From positions 1 to 29,465 of IMG/VR virus record IMGVR_UViG_3300037584_004022: a stretch of 29,465 nucleotides of DNA; one strand, written 5' to 3'. Under the pieces are notes generated by a model. That model searched no databases and was not told the DNA's origin. It worked only from the letters and a program-made list of their open reading frames with translations. Below, piece by piece: positions 14,527 to 23,100 of the stretch (the stretch's first letter is position 1; every line of letters begins with the position of its first letter). Made by a program: the position numbers and the translations under genes. Source of the stretch: a virus.

Positions 14527-15021
14527 GCAATAAAATTTGATTTTAACAAACTAAGAACTGCAATTAGCGGCTTCTTAACTGGTACGGACCTTTCGGGGGG
14601 TACTTTAACTGCTGGAGAACAGGCGGTTCATGTACCAAAAATACGTACTGCGAAAATAGTAGAACCTTTAACTGGTGATAAAACATTAACTACTGAAGAT
14701 AGTGGTAAAGTTTTTATAATATCTCAAGCTGCAGCAGATGATATTACAATACCTGCTGTAACAGAATCTGGTTGGCACGCTAAGTTTATCTTAGGTACAG
14801 CTGGTTCAAACGATGTAGATATCATTGGAGGTACTGCTGATAAGATGGTAGGGCTAGAAATGGCTGACACGAATACAGCAATCGCTGCTGATTCAGACAA
14901 AGTTACTTTCGTTGCATCCAATGCAGGAGTAGGTGACTTCGTTGAAGTTGTTAGTGATGGTTCAAATTATTATGTTGTACACGCTTCTGTAGCTGACGCT
15001 GGAGCTGGACACAGTGGATAA
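14524..15021 (+). CDS. Beta-rich head decoration or head-fibre-like protein (165 aa)
   Basis: After an N-terminal helix (FDFNKLRTAISGFLTGTD) the protein is Gly/Ala/Thr/Val-rich. Its TLTTEDSGKVFIISQAAA and ITIPAVTESGWHAKFIL segments resemble a beta-sandwich unit that I have seen in many phage structural proteins. The C-terminus VEVVSDGSNYYVVHAS is also of that type. A capsid decoration or head-fibre role is inferred from this and from position two genes after the major capsid gene. It is flanked by hairpins on both sides (14458-14495 and 15038-15057), which suggests that its mRNA level is controlled separately. Confidence 0.7.
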   Translation: MAIKFDFNKLRTAISGFLTGTDLSGGTLTAGEQAVHVPKIRTAKIVEPLTGDKTLTTEDSGKVFIISQAAADDITIPAVTESGWHAKFILGTAGSNDVDIIGGTADKMVGLEMADTNTAIAADSDKVTFVASNAGVGDFVEVVSDGSNYYVVHASVADAGAGHSG

Positions 15022-15037
15022 TAACAATTAGAGTTTC

Positions 15038-15057
15038 GGGGGAGCTTCGGTTCCCCC
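15038..15057 (+). terminator. Hairpin with cUUCGg tetraloop after the 14524 gene
   Basis: GGGGGAGC (15038-15045) and GTTCCCCC (15050-15057) pair over eight positions (one G-U) around TTCG, forming the extra-stable C(UUCG)G loop. It starts 17 bases after the stop codon. No U tract follows (AAAATTC), so it may be a factor-assisted terminator or a 3'-end stabiliser. Confidence 0.5.
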
Positions 15058-15065
15058 AAAATTCT

Positions 15066-15073
15066 TATATTTG
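15066..15073 (+). promoter_or_regulatory. Possible promoter -7 element overlapping the 15078 start
   Basis: TATATTTG is an exact TAnnTTTG match located four bases before the ATG at 15078. No -33 box is visible, and transcription would begin at or after the start codon, so this is either a leaderless arrangement or a chance match in AT-rich DNA. Confidence 0.2.
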
Positions 15074-15077
15074 TAAA

Positions 15078-15275
15078 ATGAGAACAAGACTAGTATACAG
15101 AAACGGGAAAGTAATAGAGCAAAAAGAAAACGAAATAGAAACACCTAAAGGAAAACAAGTATTTTCAATAGGAAATAGATCTGGTTTCAAATGGGTAAAA
15201 CAATCTTCTAATAAAACATGGATTGAAAACGGAAATGTAATTAGAGAAAAAAAGGGAAAAAAAGTAAATAATTAA
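15078..15275 (+). CDS. Hypothetical small basic protein (65 aa)
   Basis: A 65-residue protein rich in Lys, Asn and Arg with short beta-type segments (RTRLVYRNGKVIEQKENE, SGFKWVKQSSNKTWIENG) and a Lys-rich end. There are no Cys, membrane segment or catalytic motif. It sits between the beta-rich head gene and the 15304 gene, within the head module. I do not recognise it. The start is taken at ATG 15078, just downstream of the cUUCGg hairpin. Confidence 0.6.
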   Translation: MRTRLVYRNGKVIEQKENEIETPKGKQVFSIGNRSGFKWVKQSSNKTWIENGNVIREKKGKKVNN

Positions 15276-15277
15276 CA

Positions 15278-15306
15278 GGGAGTAATAACTAAAAAAAAAC
15301 AAAATG
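15278..15306 (+). repeat. Shared 29-nt 5' leader, copy 2 (15304 gene)
   Basis: It matches 11451-11479 at 25 of 29 positions ungapped, including GGGAGTA, TAACTAAA and the A-rich run up to the ATG. Unlike copy 1, no TAnnTTTG element lies immediately upstream. Confidence 0.6.
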
Positions 15307-16080
15307 AAAAAACACATTGTACATATTAAAGCAAGAAAAGCTGGAAAATTCAATTATTGTAAATTTGGAAACTACAAAGACAAAAAAGGAAGAATAATAG
15401 AACTAGTAGACATTAACGATCAAAAAACAGAAGGATATGAAATGTTTCAACCGTTAGTCTCTTTAGATATAACTGAAAAACAAGACAGAAGGGTATATGA
15501 GTTTTTAAAAAATCATCCTTTGATAAATAAATTTATAGTTGACGATATTAGAGCAAACGAAGAAAAAAATGCAGAAGGCGCGTTAAAAAGTGCAGAAGCT
15601 ATAACAAAAGCAACAAGCTTATCTTTAGCTGCATTGAATGATTTAGCGGTTCTTATGGGATTAGATCCAGATATAGACGAAACTATGCTTAGAGCTAAAA
15701 TAATTCAGTTTGCTAACACAACACCTGAAAAATTTTTAGGATTGACAGAAGATATAGATCAAGAGTATAGAGTATTCTTGAAAAAAGCTGAAAACAAGAA
15801 AGTTTTAACAAGAGTAAACGGTGTTTGGAAGCACGGATCTTTAAATATAGGTTTGTCAGACGAGCAAGCGATTGTTTGGTTGAAAGATAACGCAGACGTA
15901 TATGCTTTATTAAGAAGGCAATTGAGAACAGGAAAGCCTGCTGCAGAAGAAAAAGAAGACCCAATTGTTGTGGAAACTGAAAACAGAGAATCACAAACAT
16001 TTTCAACGAAGTTAATAAATGAAATGGAAAGCACGACAAAAAAATCGGGAAGTTGGTTTAATACAAAAAAAGACAACTAA
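15304..16080 (+). CDS. Uncharacterised head-module protein (258 aa)
   Basis: The N-terminal 60 residues are beta-like and basic (HIVHIKARKAGKFNYCKF). They are followed by a helical part with EFLKNHPLINKF (about 76-87), a charged helix (DDIRANEEKNAEGALKSAEA) and a Leu/Ile-rich helical domain up to about 200. The C-terminal 45 residues are Glu/Lys/Thr-rich and probably disordered. The KNHP type of motif is seen in several Bacteroidota phage structural gene products, from memory, but no function is known to me. Possible roles are a head-tail joining or internal protein. The start is supported by the 29-base leader shared with the scaffold gene. Confidence 0.7.
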   Translation: MKKHIVHIKARKAGKFNYCKFGNYKDKKGRIIELVDINDQKTEGYEMFQPLVSLDITEKQDRRVYEFLKNHPLINKFIVDDIRANEEKNAEGALKSAEAITKATSLSLAALNDLAVLMGLDPDIDETMLRAKIIQFANTTPEKFLGLTEDIDQEYRVFLKKAENKKVLTRVNGVWKHGSLNIGLSDEQAIVWLKDNADVYALLRRQLRTGKPAAEEKEDPIVVETENRESQTFSTKLINEMESTTKKSGSWFNTKKDN

Positions 16081-16083
16081 TAG

Positions 16084-16923
16084 ATGACACTAGATGAAGC
16101 CTATGACTATATTGATATGCTTTTAGATAAAGCAGATCAACCTTACTTTACAATAGAGGAAAAAAATAGGTTTTTAAATTTAGCAATATCAGATTTTATA
16201 TCTGCGCATTATTCAAGGTTAGGGGCAGATGAAGACTCAAGAAGAGCGTTGTCGGGATGTTTTGATTTTTTAGAGTTTAGATTAACAACTGGTGAAATTC
16301 TTAATCAAAACAACTTGCATGCAGGAAGCTACCCCGCGTTGTCAGCAAAATACGATGAAGATCATCATAACTTAAAAGGCGCTGAAGAGCAAGAGCAAAC
16401 AGGATATTTTCTGTATGGCAATCACTATGTTTTACCAAAAAGACATTTGTATTTATTAAATTGCAAAGTGGGTATATACAATGTGGATCAGGTTATAAAT
16501 AAAAGTGATGGTGCGCCTTTTTCAGGGGTGGATGCTACTAAAGTAATTATAAAACGCGATGTGCCTGTAGATTTAATTTCATCAGAAAAACTATATGATA
16601 ATGACACAAGTGGCGACCCCTTTAACAGCAATAATAACAAGAAAGCAGATTTAGGAAAAACTAGCATAAAGGCGACATACATGGAAGGAAGATTAATTTT
16701 CCGAGAGCCAAGTCCAGGTAGTATATTTGAAGTAGTTATGAATGTAATAACTTTGCCGACTATAGAGCAAGCATTTACTTCTGAAACATGGGGAAATACA
16801 TCAATACCAGGAGGCGATTCGGTTAGAACATTTTCAGAACATTATCAAAAGCAAATAATAGAAATTGCGGTAAGCAAAATGACAAAAGTAGATGTCGGTC
16901 TTATGACTGGCCCTTCGCAATAA
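16084..16923 (+). CDS. Head-tail connector (adaptor/ring)-like protein (279 aa)
   Basis: The N-terminal helical segment TLDEAYDYIDMLLDKADQPY with FTIEEKNRFLNLAISDFISA is typical of short helical-bundle head-completion and adaptor proteins that bind below the portal (P22 gp4-like and crAss ring proteins). The middle, GYFLYGNHYVLPKRHLYLLN, is beta-rich, and the C-terminus returns to helices (YQKQIIEIAVSKMTKVDVG), as in this class. Assignment is by pattern and gene position, three genes before the giant tail protein. A strong terminator follows 32 bases after the stop, so this gene ends the head transcription unit. Confidence 0.6.
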   Translation: MTLDEAYDYIDMLLDKADQPYFTIEEKNRFLNLAISDFISAHYSRLGADEDSRRALSGCFDFLEFRLTTGEILNQNNLHAGSYPALSAKYDEDHHNLKGAEEQEQTGYFLYGNHYVLPKRHLYLLNCKVGIYNVDQVINKSDGAPFSGVDATKVIIKRDVPVDLISSEKLYDNDTSGDPFNSNNNKKADLGKTSIKATYMEGRLIFREPSPGSIFEVVMNVITLPTIEQAFTSETWGNTSIPGGDSVRTFSEHYQKQIIEIAVSKMTKVDVGLMTGPSQ

Positions 16924-16955
16924 TACAAGAGAGTTCTTTTGCTCCCTGCTTCAAG

Positions 16956-16993
16956 AATAGGTTGCGACTAGAAATAGTCAATGCCTATTTTTG
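16956..16993 (+). terminator. Intrinsic terminator after the head module
   Basis: AATAGG, TT and GACTA (16956-16970, with a GC interruption) pair with TAGTC, AA and CCTATT (16975-16989, with a TG interruption) around a GAAA tetraloop, giving 13 pairs with a 2x2 internal loop. The stem is followed by TTTG, and TTT continues the second arm, forming a five-T tract (16988-16992). Confidence 0.7.
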
Positions 16994-17021
16994 TTTAATA
17001 CACAAAAATTAACTAATTTTG
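16990..17021 (+). promoter_or_regulatory. Bacteroidota-type promoter driving the tail module
   Basis: TTTG at 16990-16993 and TAATTTTG at 17014-17021 match both halves of the Bacteroidota sigma-A consensus (TTTG and TAnnTTTG) with a 20-base spacer. The -33 box coincides with the T tract of the preceding terminator. Transcription would start near 17028, giving a leader of about 16 bases before ATG 17044. Confidence 0.7.
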
Positions 17022-17043
17022 TAATTGTCTTAAATTGTGCCCT

Positions 17044-18150
17044 ATGATTACACTAAATGAATTAGCATATAATATAAAAAATATAGCATACGGAGGTGAA
17101 TCTTCAGATGAAAGTTCTATTAGTACAAATCAAATAAAATTTTGGATACATTATCATAGAGCAAAACTTATAGCGGACAACATAAATAAAGGAATATTAG
17201 ATCGTTCTGAAATATATCAAGATATTCATTTAAACAATTATAACACAACCTCTTCACGTATAAAAAATTATATAGAAAGTTATAATTTATTTTTACAAGG
17301 TAAAGCAAGTCAACCAGCTTTATTAGAAGATGTTCCTGCGGATGCAGAAGGAAAGTTATATGTTGATTTTATTCCAACCTCACCTATAAGTAGAGGTATT
17401 GATAGTTTTGATTGGTCGGCTCAAATGACAAGAGACATGCATGGTCAAGATTTTTACTCAGATGGACATACAAGAGGAAACTTTAGAAACAGAGGTTATA
17501 AATCATTTACTATACCTGAAATTTTATTATTAGATCATAAAAAAGGTTTTGGAAAAGTACGATATACAAGAACAATATATAGAGAAGATCTCTCTAACAC
17601 GCCCAATATGAATGAATTTCATATAGGACAAAGCTTTCAAGCAAAAGAAATGATGTATAGGTCGCAAGACGATGTTATACACTCTGGGCATAATAGATTT
17701 ACTAATTTAAGAAATGAACCTTTTTATCAAATAGATAATAAAAGTATAAATAGTTCGGTAAATGAAGATGGGGGTCAAACTATAATATTAAAAAATTTAA
17801 GAGTAACCCCAAATTATCATGACAATTATAGCCAATTTCAAAGATGGTTTTTTGCATACAAAGCTTTTGCGCAAATGATATTTCAAAATCCAACAGAAGT
17901 TCCAGAAAAAGCAGGCTATGATCCAAGAAATTTTAGTACTTATAACAATTATCAAAGACCTAATAAGCCTAATTTATGGGACGACAGTAAAGATTCCTAC
18001 CCTATGCCAATGGATTTAGTGGGAGATTTAATACAAAGAGTAATACAATCAGAAGTTCAACCATCGTTAAAAACAATGCCAGATATAGTCGGTGATAATT
18101 TTGACGATACAACAAAAATGAAAATAAGTGGGGCACAAGTACAAAGATAA
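17044..18150 (+). CDS. Ring/adaptor-like tail protein (368 aa)
   Basis: The start is placed at ATG 17044 (MITLNELAYNIKNIAYGG). An upstream TTG at 17035 is in frame but would begin with Cys-Pro and lies too close to the predicted transcription start. The first 60 residues, including TNQIKFWIHYHRAKLIADNI, match a helical N-terminal pattern common in structural proteins of Bacteroidota phages and the ring proteins of crAss-like phages. Beta-rich segments follow (SFTIPEILLLDHKKGFGKVR, KVRYTRTIYRED), with a helical C-terminal part (PMDLVGDLIQRVIQSEVQPS) that also resembles that group. The likely role is one of the stacked rings between portal and tail muzzle. It is the first gene after the strong promoter. 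Confidence 0.65.
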   Translation: MITLNELAYNIKNIAYGGESSDESSISTNQIKFWIHYHRAKLIADNINKGILDRSEIYQDIHLNNYNTTSSRIKNYIESYNLFLQGKASQPALLEDVPADAEGKLYVDFIPTSPISRGIDSFDWSAQMTRDMHGQDFYSDGHTRGNFRNRGYKSFTIPEILLLDHKKGFGKVRYTRTIYREDLSNTPNMNEFHIGQSFQAKEMMYRSQDDVIHSGHNRFTNLRNEPFYQIDNKSINSSVNEDGGQTIILKNLRVTPNYHDNYSQFQRWFFAYKAFAQMIFQNPTEVPEKAGYDPRNFSTYNNYQRPNKPNLWDDSKDSYPMPMDLVGDLIQRVIQSEVQPSLKTMPDIVGDNFDDTTKMKISGAQVQR

Positions 18151-18520
18151 ATATATATCCTTAAAAGATATATACAATAAGATAAAGTTAAGTTTTAGTG
18201 AAAAAATAAATTATAAACTATACTACAAAATTATTGTAAAATATTTAGAAATACTTTTAAGAGATGCAGTACAAAGAAATCGTAAAGTTGCTTTACCAAA
18301 TAAAATGGGTTACGTTAGTTTGGAACAAAAAATACAAACAAGAGCCTTTCATTATAGAGTAGACAACGAGGCTACAAAACAAAAAGGAGAAACTGTTTTT
18401 TATAAAGTGCCTATTTTGGAAGACTATTATAAAAAATTAGTTTGGTCAAGACCTCGTAAATATAGATATTGTAAATTAATGGCTTTAAGTCATTCAAAAA
18501 AAATAATAAATAATAATTAA
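18128..18520 (+). CDS. Small basic protein in the tail module, possible DNA-binding or ring-associated (130 aa)
   Basis: The frame opens with GTG at 18128, overlapping the preceding gene by 23 bases. No ATG precedes the conserved part. The protein is very basic (pI clearly above 9 by composition) and has an N-terminal helical half, YNKIKLSFSEKINYKLYYKI, followed by LLRDAVQRNRKVALPNKMGY (about 54-73). The V-x-LP-x-x-x-G-x-V pattern recalls a family common near ring genes of Bacteroidota phages and, more loosely, the flank of HU/IHF-type arms. Yutin and colleagues described IHF-like genes in crAss-like phages, but this sequence is too divergent for me to call it so. Function is unknown. Confidence 0.6.
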   Translation: MGHKYKDKYISLKDIYNKIKLSFSEKINYKLYYKIIVKYLEILLRDAVQRNRKVALPNKMGYVSLEQKIQTRAFHYRVDNEATKQKGETVFYKVPILEDYYKKLVWSRPRKYRYCKLMALSHSKKIINNN

Positions 18521-18522
18521 TT

Positions 18523-18984
18523 ATGGGAACAGAGTTAACAGCACAAACACTAACCGTTACAATAACGGAAGCTTTAGCTGTAGATCACGCAAATGGAACT
18601 ACAAATGATATAGATTTTGCACAAACATACACGCACACGTATGGGAGTATTGCAAATGTTTCAAAAAGAATTATTAAATTAGCGAACACTAATTTAACAG
18701 AAGTTGCTACATTTGGATCAGATACGCAAAATGGAGCGTTCGTAAGAGCGGATGTAAGATACATTAGAGTAACTAACTTGGATGATTCTGGCGCGCTACA
18801 AGTTGGTTTAGATGACGAGGATTCAGATGCTGCTTATACTTCAGTAGCCGCAGATAGTAGTATAATATTTACGGGCACAACAGTAGAAGGTGGTAACGGA
18901 GGAAGCACTTTGGATAACGCAACAGCGCTTAAAGTTAAAGGGGCGGCAAATCAACAGTTAGAAGTAATGATAGCATCAGTATAA
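18523..18984 (+). CDS. Beta-rich virion protein of the tail module (153 aa)
   Basis: A Thr/Ala/Val/Asp-rich protein whose N-terminus reads LTAQTLTVTITEALAVDHAN and whose middle has VRADVRYIRVTNLDDSGALQ. I associate this arrangement with a common short structural protein of marine phages that folds as a beta-sandwich. No enzymatic motif is seen. It lies between two ring-like genes, suggesting a tail or connector accessory, for example a decoration of the neck. The family name is not known to me. Confidence 0.65.
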   Translation: MGTELTAQTLTVTITEALAVDHANGTTNDIDFAQTYTHTYGSIANVSKRIIKLANTNLTEVATFGSDTQNGAFVRADVRYIRVTNLDDSGALQVGLDDEDSDAAYTSVAADSSIIFTGTTVEGGNGGSTLDNATALKVKGAANQQLEVMIASV

Positions 18985-18988
18985 GATT

Positions 18989-20140
18989 ATGCATATAAAT
19001 ATAGATAGAATATTTACAACGGTTTCCAGAAATTTAGGTTTAAAAGAATGGTCTAAACATTTAGATAGTTGGATAGAGTGGACATACGAAGCCGAAAGGT
19101 TGATAGGTAGTATTGATACTTTTGTAACAAGGGAAGCAACATATACGACAGAAGGAGCAAAAGCTACAGGAAAGATTACATTTACAGCTAATTCAAATCC
19201 TATAGATGGTGACTCTATAGAGCTAAACGGAACTGTTTTATATTTTAGAAAAACTAGTGGAACTGCTGCTTCAGGCGGTGTTACTGCTTTAAACAGCAAT
19301 GAAATACGATTATATCCCAGTCCCCTTAATAATTTAGGCAATACTTTTTTACAAGTAGGGGGAGTAAAAAGAGCTCTAATTTCTGATCAAAGCTCTATGG
19401 GCGTAGCGGCTGGCGCTAAAGTTTATTATCCAGAGACAGTAGGTCTTGCTACTTATGAATTAGCAACATCTTCTGGGGCTACTTTGGATGTGAACACAAC
19501 GGAGGAGTGTGTAATAAATATTACCGCAAAAGAGATAGGGCAACAAGGTAATGATTTCACCATATCTTGTGACGCGGGCAACAGAATAAAAACAGATGGC
19601 TTCAATTTGACTGGAGGTAAAGGAATATATAACAATCAACAGTTAAGATTGCCAAACAATCTTGTAAAGTTGTTAGCAGTGAGAGTAGGAGAGGACGATT
19701 CACAATTTAAAAATGCAGAAATATTAAAAATATCTTCAGTTCATAGAAGCAGAGTAGGAAAAATAGAAAATAGTTCAGAACAAAAAGCGCTTAGGTATTA
19801 TGTGGATGGTAACAGATTAAATATTGCTCACGATGATTTAGATGAAATAACTATTGTTTATTTAGCTTACCCAACTGACATGAGAGGATGGCCTATGGTA
19901 AAAGAGGGTCACGAAACAGCGGTTGCTCAATATATAATGTGGCAAATGAAATTAATAGAATTTTACAATGGTCAACTTCCGCAATATATAACAAAAGAAT
20001 TAGAAAGAAGATGGTACCAGTTATGCGCAAAAGCCAGAGGGGATGACGCAATGCCAACTCCAGAAGAATTAAAACAAATAGGTAAGCTATGGAATACGTT
20101 AGTACCTCTTAAGAGTAATAATGGTTTAATAGACTTGTAG
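18989..20140 (+). CDS. Ring/tail-adaptor-like protein with an inserted beta domain (383 aa)
   Basis: Residues 1-50 (INIDRIFTTVSRNLGLKEWS, then WIEWTYEAERLIGS) and 213-383 (LPNNLVKLLAVRVG, then YYVDGNRLNIAH, VYLAYPTDMRGWP, AVAQYIMWQMK) together form a protein type typical of crAss-like and Bacteroidota podovirus ring or adaptor proteins. Between them, residues 52-212 are a separate module: ATGKITFTANSNPIDGDSIE, LNGTVLYFR and CVINITAKEIGQQGNDFTIS ending in GFNLTGG. Repeats of that kind are familiar from phage fibre and decoration proteins (DGD...I..NG and AGN...LTGG blocks). I infer that a surface beta domain has been inserted into a neck or tail ring protein. The gene ends one base before the giant tail gene. 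Confidence 0.65.
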   Translation: MHINIDRIFTTVSRNLGLKEWSKHLDSWIEWTYEAERLIGSIDTFVTREATYTTEGAKATGKITFTANSNPIDGDSIELNGTVLYFRKTSGTAASGGVTALNSNEIRLYPSPLNNLGNTFLQVGGVKRALISDQSSMGVAAGAKVYYPETVGLATYELATSSGATLDVNTTEECVINITAKEIGQQGNDFTISCDAGNRIKTDGFNLTGGKGIYNNQQLRLPNNLVKLLAVRVGEDDSQFKNAEILKISSVHRSRVGKIENSSEQKALRYYVDGNRLNIAHDDLDEITIVYLAYPTDMRGWPMVKEGHETAVAQYIMWQMKLIEFYNGQLPQYITKELERRWYQLCAKARGDDAMPTPEELKQIGKLWNTLVPLKSNNGLIDL

Positions 20141-20141
20141 A

Positions 20142-23100
20142 ATGGCAAAAAAAAGACAGCAAAATCCAGCCCAAACTGGACAATCAACTCCAGAGGGTTT
20201 TACGCAAGGAATGGTAAGCGACCTTGATCCAAGGTTTCAGCTTAAGGGCAGTTATGCGGATGCAAAAAACATTAGGCTTACTAATTCAGAAGGAGACACG
20301 TTTACTGTAGAAAATATAGAAGGTAATAGCTTGTTTGTAGACTTATCTACCTTTCACATAGACACTCCTTCAGATCAATATCAAATGCCAAACAACGAAT
20401 CGTACCCAACATTTTTTGATAGAGGTCCCAGTGGAACTGTTGAAAACAATTATCCTTTAGGAAATAGAGCTTCTATTGTAGGAAACATTTCTTTTCAAAA
20501 TAAAATTATATTAGTAGTTGTAGCTAGATTTGATTGGGTAAGATTACCAGACGGCACAAGAGTAACAAGCAACCCTAATTTATCTGACGACACTCAAGCG
20601 AATTGGTCAAATGATAATACGGAAATAGACAGAACTATATTTTTACAAGTAGATTTTGATTCTAATTTTAATGTAAGCAAAGTTACAGACTTAAGAGTAT
20701 GTTATAAATTCAGCGATGATAACTACCCAGACTTAAACATGGATTTAGATCGCCCAATAAGAATAGAATATATAATTGAAAACGAAAATATACAAAGAAT
20801 ATATTGGACTGATAATAAAAACCCATTAAGAACTTTAAATTTACAACAGAAAGGGTTAGACGAATTAAGCATTTCGTCTTTAGATATAACTCCTATAGTA
20901 AAACCTTCACAGCCTGTTTTAGACTTGACGCTGCATGGCAACTTACCAGTAGGCGTGTATCAATACTCTTTTAAATATATAGGAGAAGACGGAGGAGAGT
21001 CTACCTTTTCTCCATTAAGTAATATGTATCATGTGTCTGACCAATCTTTTTCAAATACAAGCACATTTGGTGGAGGACCAAAAGGTAATTTAGGATCGCA
21101 AGGTTTTCAGATTAAAATTAACGGTATTGATGATAATTTTCAATATATAGAATTGTATTCTTTATTTTACGACACATTAAATCAACCGCCTAGAGTCGCG
21201 GTAGTTGCTAGACAACAAGTATTTGGAACTTCAGCTACATTTCAACATACCAATTGGAATAATGAGGTAGAAAATGGATTAGAAGAAATATTAATAGAGT
21301 CTAATACTTTTGATGTGTGTAAAGATATAGCTATTAAAGATAATATTTTATTTGCTGCAAACCTAAGACAAAAAAGAAATTACGTTTCAGAAAAAGAATG
21401 GAATGTAAAAGTTTTAAGGTGGAGAATACATCCAGGCGGAGCTGGTGTTGGAGGTGTGCCTAAATTAGATGCAATGTTAACCTGTAGTGACACGCAGGTA
21501 AAACATTATACAACTTCAGGAACATATCCTAATCATACCGCGGTTGAAATTACAAATGGACTTTCTGAAAGTACTGTTACAAAAGATTACAATGACGATC
21601 GTGTGGGTCATGGACAATTATTAGGCGCCCCATCAACAATGTACAACTCAACAGCTTATAACGATCATGACAAATTTAGTTATTTAGGAATGTTAAATGT
21701 TCCAATGTGGACAACTTATTTATCAAATCAAAGACTTGAAACTGGTGGGGGAATCTCTGCTGTTCATGACTATTTTACATATAGATTTTTGTCAGATAGA
21801 ATGACGCTAGGTGCAGAGAGTTTTGAATATGCGTCAAATTTATTAGGAGGGTGTCGTGTCACTTTTGCTTTACAGGAAAAAGTAGCAGATCAAGCTGGAA
21901 ACGCGCATAGTACACCTTTTATATCTGCTGCAAACGAAGGCGATCAAATAACAACAAATTATTCGGTAAATCAAGCTACTGAAGAAGGAGCGGTATTTAA
22001 AACCTCTATGTCTTTAGGCGGGTCGCAAGATCCATATGCAGCAGGAGACAAAAGAGGATATCAAAGAAGTGATATATATAGGTTTGGAGTACAGACATAC
22101 GATTTAAATGGTTCTCCAGGAAATGTTCTATGGATAGGAGATATAGAAACCCCGAATCAACATGATCTTGTAAGAATGGTTGATATAGAAAATGACAATA
22201 GTGCAAATGGCCAATCTTATAACCCTTATAGACCAACGATATTAGGTTCTTATAACAATAACCCTGCAGTAGTTTATCATGGTGGCGCGACTCCAGGGGC
22301 CAGTTTAGTTTCTGGTAAATGCATGAAATCACACCCGATAGTAAAAGATTACAGGCTTTCACACATATATGGTCACGCTATAGCCCCGCCAGATTTGGAA
22401 TGGTTTACCAATAGAGATACAGGAGGTATAACAAACACAGACGCATATATAAATAGCGTAGGTGATAATTTAGCTTTAAGCCGTGTGCCGGGTCCTGGAG
22501 GAACTCAAAGTGCATTTAAATACCCTTCTACCCAGGCCAATGCAAGAAACAAAGCCTTGCCAGTGTTTTCTGGAGGAAATAATACATATTCAGGTTATAA
22601 TTTGCCTGGGCACACAGACACGCATTATTTATATGATTTAGCAGTAGTATTTGAATTTATCATACCCAATAATGTTATTAAAAAAATATCTGGATTTAGA
22701 GTTGTTAGAGCAGAAAGAAAAGAAGACGATAGAAGAATTGTACAACAGGGATTACTAAATCAAACAGCTCAATACGGAAGCGCAGAGCACGGAATGAAGT
22801 ATGGTTATGACGATTCTCGTTTTTGCAGAAAAGATAACGAAGCATTTGATGACGATCCAGTATTTGCAAACGAATGGAATGATCAAGCTACAGGCACTCT
22901 AACACCAACATTGCCAGAGCAACCAGAATATAACGTCTACTTAAATGGATATTTAGGTCTTGCAGAGAATTCACATATGGCCTTTTATGACGATTCTGTT
23001 TCAGATGGAAAGGCTACTACGGGGGGAAATACAGAAGGAAATGTTTTTTTCTGGCCAGAAAGAGAAGATACAAAAAAATATGGAGCGGGTACCGCGCAAA

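Noticed and set aside
15713-16076. Two long minus-strand open frames of about 105 residues
   Set aside because: They lie fully antisense to the 15304 gene, have shadow-like composition rich in Leu/Phe/Ser and have no start context.
17035-17043. TTG start for the ring-like gene at 17035
   Set aside because: ATG 17044 is in frame nine bases downstream and lies at a better distance from the predicted transcription start.
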